Assembly (NCBI GenBank): GCA_037039925.1
Contig: JAXRKP010000280.1
Location: 15,001-79,000 of the forward strand
Source of the DNA: Doris montereyensis
Taxonomy: Eukaryota; Mollusca; Gastropoda; Nudibranchia; Dorididae
Length of the DNA: 64,000 nucleotides
Direction: 5' to 3'
Of this stretch, positions 12,583-22,300 are shown piece after piece. The notes beneath the pieces were generated by a model. That model searched no databases, was not told the origin of the DNA, and worked only from the letters and a program-made list of their open reading frames with translations. A program made the position numbers and the translations under genes. Each line of letters begins with the position of its first letter. Within the stretch, counting starts at the first letter, position 1.

Positions 12583-13653
12583 AAGTGTATCCTTGTCCAT
12601 TCAAAACAAATTCCTAGAAACTAATCACTGGTCCTCCAATTCGTTGAGCAAATTAATGTGATTATAAGTATGTCTATCTCTACATTAGATGAGACATTGT
12701 GTATACCAGAATGTCCCTAGCATCTTCTCTTCATCAACAAAGTCACTGCTAGAGTTGCCAGCTACGTATACATGACTATTATTATAAGACGCCATTTTGT
12801 CATGAGACCAGAACTGTGTAATATTTGCACACATTGATTGCCTTGAGGCCGTCTTAGGCGGCATTCTGGTTGCCTTATGGCCATCTCTCAAGGTAAATTG
12901 ACCAACCCTGTGTCATGAGTGGCCTGCTATAGATTACTAGATCTATTCATTCCATCTGTCTTGACTTTAGACTTGGATGTATCTGGTTCGAAAAATCCTT
13001 CTCTTTATTTCAAAATCAAAATAAACGTTTCTGTCCATACAATAACATTACTGCTGTTACACGTAGAAATCTAGCTAAACGCACTTTAAGACTGATCTGA
13101 TGTGGGGACTGATGTTAAAAAATCTCCTTGTTAATGTTGATTGAACTGTTTTTGAAGGGAAAAGATGGGACATTCTAGCACATCAACCAATCAAAACTAT
13201 AGTTTATACAAATGGGTTGTTTAAATTACAAGATAAACTAGATGAAGAAAGTAACACTATTCCATGTCAGCCCTAGATGTAGGCTACCAAATAAAGATAC
13301 ACTAGATCTATACTAAATACTATGGTCCCAAGGAGTGCCAGTCAATCACGAATCAAGACTGTCACTCTGCTATTATCATAATGGTACTCCTCTCAATTGT
13401 TCTCCTATGGTGGAAACATTTTAGTGTATGACTCAGATAAAGCTTTCAGTTAAGATAACAGGTGTATTTGAATTAATCTCGTTACTAAACTCACCTGAAA
13501 CTTATAGAAAATCGACCTGAAATCAAGGACGAAATAAACAGCATTGATGATTCCTAGCCGGCCTATCAATGGAATAATGATGGAGCCAGTAAACCAATAT
13601 TTAGTAATTTGGGGTATATTTTGATGCCAATCCCCAATATCATTCGATGCCAT
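2654..13653 (-). CDS. DERL1: Derlin-1, seven coding exons (gene span)
   Basis: Derlin-1 is a multi-spanning ER-membrane rhomboid pseudoprotease that helps retrotranslocate misfolded proteins for ER-associated degradation and recruits p97/VCP. Family hallmarks seen across the exons: the N-terminal GDWxxxIPxITxYWF block, the loop-1 WR motif (IWRPITA), the block LSVLYVWCQLNKDQ, the TM6 GxxxG (GIVVGHLYFF) and a C-terminal glycine-rich tail ending in an SHP-like p97-binding sequence (YNWGAGNQLGDN). The predicted length is about 260 residues against 251 in human; a longer glycine run accounts for part of the difference. Coding exons, 5' to 3': 13653-13495, 11071-10960, 10570 to about 10475 or 10468, 8625-8530, 7205-7152, 3742-3632 and 2810-2654. 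Exons 2 and 5 contain single-base indels that break the frame as written, probably consensus errors. The donor of exon 3 is unresolved. The gene is divergent to TBC1D31. Confidence 0.93.
3234..3290 (-). repeat. SINE-B fragment in DERL1 intron 6
   Basis: A short block reading GAGGCCGACACCCTGCCTCT on the plus strand matches the tRNA-like head of the SINE-B copies at 40665 and 39950. Only the head is recognisable. Confidence 0.5.
3344..3373 (+). repeat. (AGC)n microsatellite
   Basis: About ten perfect AGC triplets inside DERL1 intron 6. They are not part of any conserved exon. Confidence 0.95.
3632..3742 (-). CDS. DERL1: DERL1 exon 6 (TM6 GxxxG)
   Basis: A TTGCAG acceptor precedes LMELFGIVVGHLYFFLMFKY and then PQDFGGTRFLTVPNI, followed by a GTAAGT donor in phase 2. 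It contains the GxxxG-type motif of rhomboid-fold TM6 and the FGG(T/R)xFLxxP block of derlins. It is intact. Confidence 0.94.
3869..3921 (+). repeat. (TAA)n microsatellite
   Basis: About 17 TAA/ATA triplets in DERL1 intron 5, just upstream of exon 6 on the minus strand. Confidence 0.95.
4130..5105 (+). repeat. Repeat E, copy 1 (with 5' extension)
   Basis: This block recurs at 5110-5735, 35795-36178 and 63155-64000. Landmarks shared with the last copy include GGTAGGTAAAAACA, CTGTTTTCACAA followed by CATCTAAACC, and GGAGATAGATTTTTAAAATTG. Near its end it carries CCAAGATGGCGGCCG, a YY1-type site, followed by TATGGCAACC, half of an RFX X-box. No protein-coding capacity was found, so it is probably a non-autonomous element of unknown class. 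Confidence 0.75.
5110..5735 (+). repeat. Repeat E, copy 2, in tandem with copy 1
   Basis: It begins at ATTTACATAAGTAACAATGC, as copy 1 does at 4511, about 602 bases earlier. It lacks the 5' extension seen at 4130-4500, which indicates tandem duplication of an internal segment. The YY1-like site is mutated (AAGATGACGG). Confidence 0.8.
5736..7151. other. DERL1 intron 5, no additional gene
   Basis: AT-rich intronic sequence apart from the repeat E core fragment at 6300-6350. A degenerate ~70-base motif resembling AAAACTATACAATTGTAAGA then CAATGAAGTAAATATGAAAC recurs about five times between about 6480 and 6830, which suggests an old tandem array. No coding exon is recognised. Confidence 0.5.
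6300..6350 (+). repeat. Repeat E core fragment
   Basis: Contains ATGGCGGCCGTTTCCATGGC and then AACCAAG, matching the regulatory-looking core of repeat E, but the surrounding bases diverge. Confidence 0.5.
7152..7205 (-). CDS. DERL1: DERL1 exon 5 (one indel)
   Basis: A TTTACAG acceptor precedes AMYLPWVLF, the conserved xxYLPWV block. To continue as AFNLIIGSG one T must be removed from the run whose plus-strand copy is AAAA at 7178-7181. The donor is GTGAGT. With that correction the exon ends in phase 2, matching exon 6. Confidence 0.88.
7300..7470 (+). repeat. SINE-A, 5' part
   Basis: The tRNA-like head (GGCTGCCAGACTGGGGATCA, then GTTCGAATCC as a B-box) and first body segment match the copy at 59573. 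The body breaks off at GCTTGGGAGT, exactly where the 55-base tandem array begins. Confidence 0.8.
7461..8060 (+). repeat. 55-56-bp tandem array, about 10-11 units
   Basis: Each unit reads GTATCAATACGTACTATGAT then CCATGGCAAAG and an AT-rich tail. Units begin at 7461, 7517, 7572, 7628, 7684 and onward, so the period is 55-56. One unit near 7960-7990 has a partial internal duplication and the last unit is degenerate. The array lies in DERL1 intron 4. Confidence 0.95.
8530..8625 (-). CDS. DERL1: DERL1 exon 4
   Basis: A TTTCCAG acceptor precedes 32 codons (ILMDPLVLSVLYVW then CQLNKDQVVSFWFGTRFK), followed by a GTAAGA donor. It aligns without gaps to human Derlin-1 and covers a membrane segment and the following loop. 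It is phase 0 at both ends and intact. Confidence 0.93.
8673..8699 (+). repeat. (TA)n microsatellite
   Basis: About 13 TA dinucleotides, 48 bases upstream (minus strand) of the DERL1 exon 4 acceptor. Confidence 0.95.
8945..9095 (-). repeat. Repeat D copy
   Basis: Contains the reverse complement of the D landmarks: GTGATCTCAGG, AAGAGGAAACAGCAA and GTAGGACCTACCAG. It lies in DERL1 intron 3. Confidence 0.75.
9096..10134. other. DERL1 intron 3, no additional gene
   Basis: AT-rich sequence without a conserved exon. The block at about 9370-9740, which mentions a text-like run CATAACTGCCAACCGTCTCA, resembles 56660-56960 and 62510-62700, so part of it is a further dispersed repeat. Confidence 0.45.
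10136..10425 (-). repeat. SINE-A copy, near full length
   Basis: On the minus strand it has a tRNA-like head with a TGGCTGAATGG-type A-box, a degenerate B-box, the body segment with AAATGGGTACAAGCACTAGC, and a 3' end near TAAGTAAAG. It lies in DERL1 intron 3, upstream of SINE-free sequence leading to exon 3. Confidence 0.85.
10468..10570 (-). CDS. DERL1: DERL1 exon 3 (3' boundary uncertain)
   Basis: A TTTCAG acceptor at 10571 precedes a reading that includes SGMPADYAFMLLFNWLCLVV, matching the derlin block PADYxFMLLFNW. Exon 4 starts in phase 0. No GT donor gives phase 0 without an in-frame stop: the nearest GT (GTATAG after 10468) gives the wrong phase, and a phase-0 end after CAG at 10475 lacks GT. 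A local indel is likely. Confidence 0.8.
10960..11071 (-). CDS. DERL1: DERL1 exon 2 (WR motif; two compensating indels)
   Basis: A TTTCAG acceptor precedes IWRPITAALFYPISGP, the derlin loop-1 WR region. The conserved frame then needs one extra base near 11022-11029 (for TGFHYLMNLYF) and one base fewer in the A6 run at 10989-10994 (for YSYSTRLET). The donor is GTCTGA and the exon ends in phase 1. The net length (112) fits the expected phase, so the two shifts cancel. Confidence 0.88.
11072..13494. other. DERL1 intron 1, no additional gene
   Basis: A 2.4-kb intron. It includes a (TAA)n run at 12547-12578 and sequence of no recognised family. Open frames here are short and show no conserved motifs. 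Confidence 0.6.
12547..12578 (+). repeat. (TAA)n microsatellite
   Basis: About ten TAA triplets in DERL1 intron 1. Confidence 0.9.
13495..13653 (-). CDS. DERL1: DERL1 exon 1 (start codon)
   Basis: The exon encodes 53 residues starting MASNDIGDW and ending in FYKFQ, followed by a GTGAGT donor, phase 0. It holds the cytosolic N terminus and TM1. The ATG at 13653 is chosen because the following residues align directly with the start of animal Derlin-1. The exon is intact. Confidence 0.93.
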
Positions 13654-14186
13654 TGTGATATTCTGATAACTTCACCAACCAATTTGTCAATTTATGAAAA
13701 TCGACCTATTATTCTTGTCTTTTCTAAAAATGACGTGTCCCTTGCAGATACTGGTCCCTTTCCAAATTCAATTACTTTGGATTTCGGTTTGCGTTATTCT
13801 GGACATGGCCATGCAGGTAAAACATATGGGTTAAGTAAGTGTCACAATATCTTGGTGGTCTCCACCTACCGACTTCTGCCAAAATGGCCAAAGTAAACAA
13901 TGACATGGTAGACCAAGTTTCTAGTGTCTGGTGTTCGATCGTCATGTTTATTCCACTATTTGTGGCATCTTTGTCATCCTTTGATATTTTGAAGACAAAT
14001 TTCTACTGATTTTCTTATTTAATTTCTGAATATCATACTTGCAGTTACAAACAAACATTGATTGACACCTGCATTTGTCTTACCCTAGTACAGTAAGGCT
14101 GTGAAATGGACTGCCAACAGAAATTAAACTTAGCAATAGTACCGAAGACTTTCAAAACAGAATCAAACATATCACTTTAAAGATGA

Positions 14187-14310
14187 AGTGAAGGAAAAAA
14201 TAGGTCCACCATAAATGTGGTAATCTCAGGGTGAATTAATTGACAGGTGGTGAAGGGGTAAAAATGAAAGCAAAGAAGTGGGACTTACCTGCAGCCCTCC
14301 ACCAGCCATC
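14187..14310 (-). repeat. Repeat D copy
   Basis: Reverse-complement D landmarks: GGTAATCTCAGGGTGAATTA, AAAGAAGTGGGACTTACC. It forms a direct pair with the copy at 14340. Confidence 0.75.
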
Positions 14311-14339
14311 CTCTCTCCTCGTGTAATAAAATATATTAT

Positions 14340-14460
14340 AAGTGAAGGTAAAAATAGGTTCACCATAAATTTGGTGATCTTAGGGTGAATTAATTGCCAG
14401 GTGGAGGAGTAAAAATGAAAACAAAGAAGTAGGACTTACCTGCAGCACCCCCCCCCAACC
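14340..14460 (-). repeat. Repeat D copy, direct duplicate of the preceding one
   Basis: It shares the same diverged bases as 14187-14310 (for example the unusual AATTAATTGxCAGGTGG), so the two probably arose by local duplication rather than two insertions. Confidence 0.75.
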
Positions 14461-14779
14461 ATTCTCTCTCCTCATGTCATGTAATATATTAAAAGATCAT
14501 CTTCTTATCATAGTCTCCCAAAAGACACAGATCTCAGGAGTCAAATAAACGCTTGCAGTCGGCAGGATCTGCACCCCCCCCCCTCGTGTATTCACAACTG
14601 CCATATTTGATGAGATGATGGTATGCCTTAGTAGAAGTGAAAGAGTGAAAAAAGTTAATAATAATTCAATACTAATATTCTAAATTTGAATCGAAGCCAT
14701 ATTGCATAGATTCATACACTTATTTACGTATTAATTATTAAGGTCTCTTTCCTGTGGCACCTTAAACTATCTGACTGAG

Positions 14780-15042
<263 letters not shown>

Positions 15043-15913
15043 ATCAGTGATTAGCATACATTTGAATGCCCTTAACAATGACAAAATTATACTGACTTGT
15101 TCTCATAGTCATTAACACCATTTATTTAATCTGTATACTTTACAATGTTCATGACGGTATTTTTTTCAATGATAAGGGGGGGGGGGGATACTATGATAGA
15201 CACAAATGAAACGATTGTACATGCAGTACTATCGTCAGCACAAGTCATGGTTAAGTCTATAACTCGGCATCGGATAAACAATGTTATCACCACTGTCATA
15301 TGACTTAGAGAAGGAATGCGGAAGTGCCGCATAGACCCCATTGGGTGTTTTTCACGAAATGTCCATGGCAATAAATGTAATGGTAAGTTTGTGTGCTTTT
15401 CTTTTATCATTTCTAAAAAGAAGCCAACGTTATTTAGATTCATTTAGAGAAAAAAGCTCCTTAATTTTTTTAAATCTTTATACATGGAAGTCTAAGCAGA
15501 GAACTTTAAAGAGTGTCCGTTAATTTGGAATGACATATTAAGATGAAGAAAAACAATTTGGGACGTAGAAATGAATAGCGATTGTGGAAGAAGTATAAAA
15601 CACCCGGACCATCCACCACCACCGTCTCGTAAAAAAGGCTCTCCCCTCGTCGGCTTCCGATCGCGAGACGTGCGGCGGCTCTCTATTCTCTTCGTAATAC
15701 TTTCCATTCCATATTTTTAATCTATCACTCTATCACCCAAACAAACCGATTTGAAGTGTCCAAACATGTTTTACCTAGGAAGGCTTATGATGGATAAGTA
15801 GAGAAAAGATACAAGTAACACAAACTCTGTGTTGTTTATGCTTAGTATTGTTTGGTTTGAAGGAGTCGAATTGATTATAATAGTTCCAGGGTATAGATTC
15901 TTGAAATAAAAGC

Positions 15914-15987
15914 ATGGAGCTAGATGTCAGTCAGAAAAACACCGGCAAGGTATGGCACAGAAAGCCCTGCCCTTCAAAGGAAGACGG
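15914..15987 (+). CDS. TBC1D31: TBC1D31 exon 1 (start codon)
   Basis: Starts [20 protein letters not shown]. The GK(V/I)WHRKP block matches the vertebrate N terminus, which supports this ATG. The donor is GTAAGA and the exon ends in phase 2. Confidence 0.9.
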
Positions 15988-16224
15988 GTAAGAAATACCT
16001 TTTTCTTATTTACTTCAATTCGATTTAGAATCTAGATCTAGCTCTATAGATTATATCTCTAATTCTAGATCTAAATCAGTAAATACAGTAAAGTTGGATC
16101 GCTTACACGACCGTATGATTTCCCAGGATTTGATTTGTTTCAAATATAGATCGAAATTACCGTATATACATATATATTATAATAGACCAAAATGAATCTA
16201 CTCAAATCAAATGAGGTCTCCCCC

Positions 16225-16319
<95 letters not shown>

Positions 16320-19300
16320 AGCATATCATTGTATCAAAATTATCAGCCTCCTTTCAAGGGGAGATTCTAGATTAGATGAATTTATGTTTGATTATTTTTT
16401 TCTGATACTGACAAAACGAGTAAAGACAAAGGATAAAGTTTTATTCAGAACGTAAATTTTCTCTTGAATTAAGATTTAAAAAAAATAATGACAATAATAA
16501 AGAGTTCTTGTATATCGCCTGCCCCAATATTTATTAAGCTCAGAGCACTCAAAACATGATTATAAATCAAGACACGCATACGGCAGGTTTCACAAAAATG
16601 GAACCCAATGATAACTTGAACTCTTTAATTAATCTTTCTCAAAGTCTAATTGATGAATCTTCTTAACATTTGGTCCATGTATAGCTTTGACATCGCAGAT
16701 ATAAAAAACAATATTGTGAAATTTGCTTTCAATTTCTGTGTTTTGTGAATATTTTTTGGGTGCTGAACATCAGTAATTGAGACTGATGGCATTTCCCTCT
16801 TTTAACACGTCCTTTTTGACCTCACCTTAAGGTAGGTGAGGTCAACGACCTTTTATTCTGTTTTCTTTAATTCCATGTGAAAGAGAATTGTTCAAAGAAA
16901 ATTTGGAAGTTCTAATTTTTAAAAATCTTTTGCAGTGATCACGTGAGGCAGGTTTTTGATTTTCGTTATTATGTAACAACTGTCGTCTTCAAATGAACAC
17001 ACAGTAAGAGCTGAAAAAAACAGTTGAAAAATACATAGAAGCGCCGTTTTATGATCTCTGAGTGAAAGAAAACGTATTCCTACGGCCATATATCCTGTAA
17101 AAGACACTAAAAAAATCATAGGTAACTCTAAATGAGAGTGAGAATACCATGACACTACTATCAGTCTGCAAAAACTTATGGTCTAAAACAAAATCTTTTT
17201 TTCGATCTGGGATCTAATAACGGTAATATCGCGTCAAGCTATTTTCTCCTAGTTCATCTTGTGAAGCCTATTGAGAAATCATGAAATTTTTGTTTTTAAA
17301 TTGTCCGGTTGGCTTTGCGAAATATTTTGTCTCTTGATGTCCCTTACGGAGACCGTCTCAGGTTAGATTCGATTGCATTAGCAAAACCTGCTTTGGCTTA
17401 TCGTGAGTGAAACTATGTAAAGAAGTCGGCAATCAATAGGCTTTCACGACTTAATACTTTCCTATACATGAAGACGAGATAATTGGCAATATGGAGGTTT
17501 AAAAGTCCATTACAACGATAGTGACTCTACGTCTCCACTATGCACAGTCTTCTTCACATATCAATACAATATTACTTAAAACGTATTTAAACGAGAGAGA
17601 AAAATAATACTAATAGCACAGGTTCAAGTAGAGTTCAAGATTTGTCAGCCACCGCTTCCTATCCCTCTCCCGTATTCTGCGAAGCAATTATCGATCGATA
17701 AAAGCACAAGTTTGTACTAGTCTAGTGGGGCTTCTATGTGACTGAAGATAGTCGGGGGAGGCGGAGGCACGTCCGGGGAAAAAGAACCATAGTTGTCAAA
17801 AGCGCTTTCTTTTCGGTAACGGTTTTTGTTGCTGGTGCATCTCTCTCTCCTCCTCTCTCTCTATTGGCAAATATCGGCCTATACATATCGCATCCTCACT
17901 CATTATATAAGTCGTGAAGTTTACCGTACCGGTTTCAGCAGAATGGTACACGATAAACCCATAACATCGTAATAAGGATAGTATAAAGGCGTACAATCAC
18001 AGAATTTTACAAAAAAAGCACCGGTTTTCATCTATTCACACGATCCGAACGCGAGTCATCTGAACAACGGTAAGGCACCGGCCGTGGACTCCACGCCCGA
18101 GGTGTCGGGAAACACAAACACAGACTTCACATCTTATTGAGAACTAGGGAAAAGTCAGGGAACTCTCCAAACCAGATGCCCAAGCATTACGTCGCTAAAT
18201 AAACACCAGGGAAACCTCGGTCGACAGACCCGTGTAGTTTGCATGACATTACGTCACTGGCATTGGACCTAGAATTTTCACAGTTATGCCCCTTGACTGA
18301 AAAACGTGACTTTTTAAAAGCTAATTTACTCACCTCACAGTCCTTTGCTATCTCTTAAAGTCATATATTTGGAATCCTCAGTTTCTAAGCTTTAACATGG
18401 TATATAACACTTGTAAGAAATATAACATGTACATTTTGACAAAAGAGGGAAATGGGGATGGACCATTTTAGAAACCTGCCATACACACCAACACAATTTA
18501 CACTTTATAAAGGATAAACATATTTTAGAGCATGTAAAAAGACAGTTGACGTTAATTATTATTGAACTACATCTATGACAGCAGTGAGAAATATGAAACT
18601 GTGTGGGCTTTATGACTGTGTGGAAAACAGCTATAGATGCTATCTATATATATATAATATATTATATTATTCAAATGACTATTTATGATGTCCTTCATAG
18701 TTGACCTATGAATAACTTAAACGACCTTTTAAAAAGTTCTTTTATGTAAGATACATTTTTCCGAATTCAAAAGAAATTAAGTTTTAAAATGCTAGTCAGT
18801 GAGCTACCATACTTTTTCAACGTTTTACATGCTAATGATACAATCCATTTTACTTCTTTTCTTTTTTTTCAAGGTTGATTACTAGAGTCACCCATAAGCG
18901 TTACAGGACCATTCTCAGGGCCAAATCGCAACGTCCGCTTTTTGCAAGCTGTATTTGATTCTTCAGGTGATCGATTTCTAGCAGGCGATCATCTAGGCCA
19001 CATTTTCCTATTTGACTTGGCATCAAACAGGTCTGACTTTCAATTGACATTTGATTTTGCCTTGTGTAACATGGATTTACGCTGCTCCACACACATGAAT
19101 AAGAAATATATCATTTCAAAATCTTGCTTATAATACCATGTATGTGGTGAGACATATCTTCTTTTACATATATTTTATGTTATTGAACTCCCCCTCGAAA
19201 ACAGAAGTGTTATTATTTACATCTTTGACAAGAAGCATGTTGATTAAATCGATGAGTTTCTTATGCAAATTATGTAAACCTGATGATGATTAGAAATCTT

Positions 19301-22300
19301 AGGAGACACCATGTTACAATGCATCAGTAGGTTTGATAACTACAAATTGGTTTGTGATTTGTCTCTGATGAAGTAAATTCTGACTAGGTGCTGTCGCAAA
19401 ATCAGCCCCAAGGGTTATATTTCTCACCACACTGAATTTTGAAAAGAAATTCCATTCTGCTTTCCTCACTTGACTCAACCATAGGCAGAGAAGGATCTTG
19501 CTAGATTACTAGTATGATGCACCTAACAAGCAGCTATACTGTATGCTCTCCGGTAGTTGAGAAGGATTTTTATATTATTATATAACATCTCATGTTGGGG
19601 AGGCAACATAACAAAGATGGACTCAGGAAAAATTGATAGTGGTTAGAAAAGCCATGAAAATTACTAATTGTGAACTTCCACTGTTTCACCACATTTACAA
19701 AACAAAATGCCTGTCAAAAGATGAATCATCGTCGGTATCACCAATATCATCATCATCGTTGTCAATTCATCCTCACAAAACCATCATGATCACATCTATA
19801 AGAACTGTCATTGTTGTTGTCACTGTCATGTTTATATTGATCCATGATAATTGTATTATATTATTATGCTAAAATTAATGAATTACTCGCAATGTACAAT
19901 TAAATGTTTTATAGTACAGTGGAACCTCTCTAATCGGGAACTCTCGATGGATTGTAAAATTGTCCCGATTTGCTGTGTTTTCGGTTTCCCGGGGACCTAG
20001 GATTTGGGTTTCTCTCAGCAGTTTTAGGTACCTAGGCCCTTATGTGAGTGGTAAAATGCAGAATTAAAAGAACAAGTAACCACAGGACCAATTCATCAAA
20101 ACAAAGATGGCATTCATCAGAGATGTCACCAACACTCACAGTAGATCTTCGTTGGACGGTAGATAGATAAGACATGTAATCAAAAAGGCATGGTGAATCG
20201 TTAAATCTCTCGCATGTCCACCCTTGTGAATGGTTGGTTAGGCAGGCAATAAAAGACTATGACAATGCACACGTCTGCTTTCTTAGCGCCACCTTGTGTC
20301 AACTGTATTGTTAGGTGGATCGAGCAAGGATTGGCTGACACCTGGTTACACCTTCATAATGGATATCTTGTGTGTCTGTCTTTTGGTCGTCGTGAACTGA
20401 CACTTGTGACATCATGTACGCATTATGTAATGTATAAAACATGTAGCACTAATGCATTTATAATAATCAATGTTTTGCTAGCACAGAGACCAATTTTGGA
20501 TAAAAAGTGCGTGTTGGAATAAATAAATATGGGGGAAATGGTGATGATAATCAGCGTAGGCCCACGCAAAATTGTCCCGATAAGCCGAGGACCTTTCCTG
20601 TTTAGAGAGGTAAAATATATAGAAAAAAATCTGTTTCCTGACATTTTTTTCTGATTGGTCGGTTTCCATTCCCCGGGATCCCGATTAAAGAGGTTCCACT
20701 GTATTCATACTTTATACTTATTCTGTGTAGCATGTACTCATTGTAACAAAAACAAATTTCCCTTTGTGGATAATAAAATGCATTCAATTTAAGATTTCAA
20801 ATTTAAAACAATGAAATAGCATGTTGGGGATAGATGATGATAAGTCAATGAGCCTGCACTATTGAGGAGATTGGGACTACATTATCCATCCTTATGTTTC
20901 TTTTTCGTTTAAAAAAAAGAAATTAAGTTTGACGGTGATTTAACTTTACCTTTCATTATATATGTATGTAAAGGATAATAGTCTCTTCTCAAGTGAGATT
21001 TATTCCACAGAATAAGTCAGCAACCTTTTCAGTTATATATCTGGCAAAAAACAATTGTTCCGTGAGAATCGTTTATTTGAATGTACACATCTTATCACAG
21101 CTTTAGACTCGAATTTTAATTCTTTGACACAAAGACTTCAATTTTTGGGGTTTTTACAAGCAAGCACTGCAGACTGGTTCCTTAATTATTCCCTGTGTTG
21201 GAAATGCCGATGGTAAATGATTATCCTGCATCAATAATCTCCAACAGGCCTTTCATTATCTAATGAGAGTAATCATGCATTTTTTAACCTTTCCTAGTTC
21301 GACCATAAAAGTGCTGACAATTGGTTGGAAAATCGATAAATTTAGAAATTGCGCACAGTTGACAAATGAAATCTGCTTCTTTACTTCTTTGAGAAACTTA
21401 GATACTCTTTAATACATGTAATGTTAGAGGAATAAAAGGGGTTAATGTATGTCATTTACCTGAATGTCATGCTCTTTATGATATATTATAACATCATTTC
21501 ATTTTGTTTTATGCTTCTTTCAGTTTCCGTCTTGTGCAAAAAGACCGGTCAAGCTTGCTCAGCCTTTGCGTTTGCTCTCAACATAAGTTGGAATATCTCG
21601 TCGCCTTAGCAGACTACTCCCTCAAGTGCTTTGACACAGGTAAGGATCTGAAACTCCTGAGCGAGAAAGTGGAAATACAGTTAAAATAGTTGCTCCAGGT
21701 TCTCTGTCATGGCTGTAGCGCATAATCCCTAGTATAAGTAAATAATAAGCATGTGAGTATCCAGAGTAACTTTGTTATCTCTATTTCTGTAACATTTATT
21801 TAACGAAGATAAAGTTTAGTCACCATTCATGTTTTCGTTTGGGTTCTTCTGGGGTTTTTCAATTTAAAAATAATTTAGTGACCAGCATCAAGTATTTTCT
21901 TTTTTGGGGGGGGGGGGGGGTTGTCTTTTTGTTTTCAAGGTTGTATTCATAAATTTCTTTAAATGACCCATATTTGCAACACTTATTGATCCATATAAAT
22001 GTCAAGTTGTTAAGATCTTCCAACGTGTCATATTTTGCTTTGCTGAATTTGTTGTTTCTCCCAAAGTCACTGAATTTTATCTTTTGCATGCTGCTTCTAT
22101 GTTTTAAGTAAGCAAAAAATAAAACCCCCTCTCTCCACCAATGCCAGATAAACAAGACCTGATAGCATGGATGAAAGGTCACTGAGTCTGCCATACACAG
22201 CATTTCCATACACAGCTCTGGTCGCTACGCCCTGTCCACATCAGAAGAAACCACTCACTTGTGGGACCTAGACACCTTCCAAAAGAAACACAAACTTAAT

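Noticed and set aside
12175..12895. Foldback element with TTTACCTTGAG ends
   Set aside because: Only about 11 bases match exactly and there is no target duplication; it could be chance.
13609..13896. 95-codon plus-strand frame overlapping DERL1 exon 1
   Set aside because: It is antisense to a well-supported exon, with no motifs and no acceptor/donor logic.
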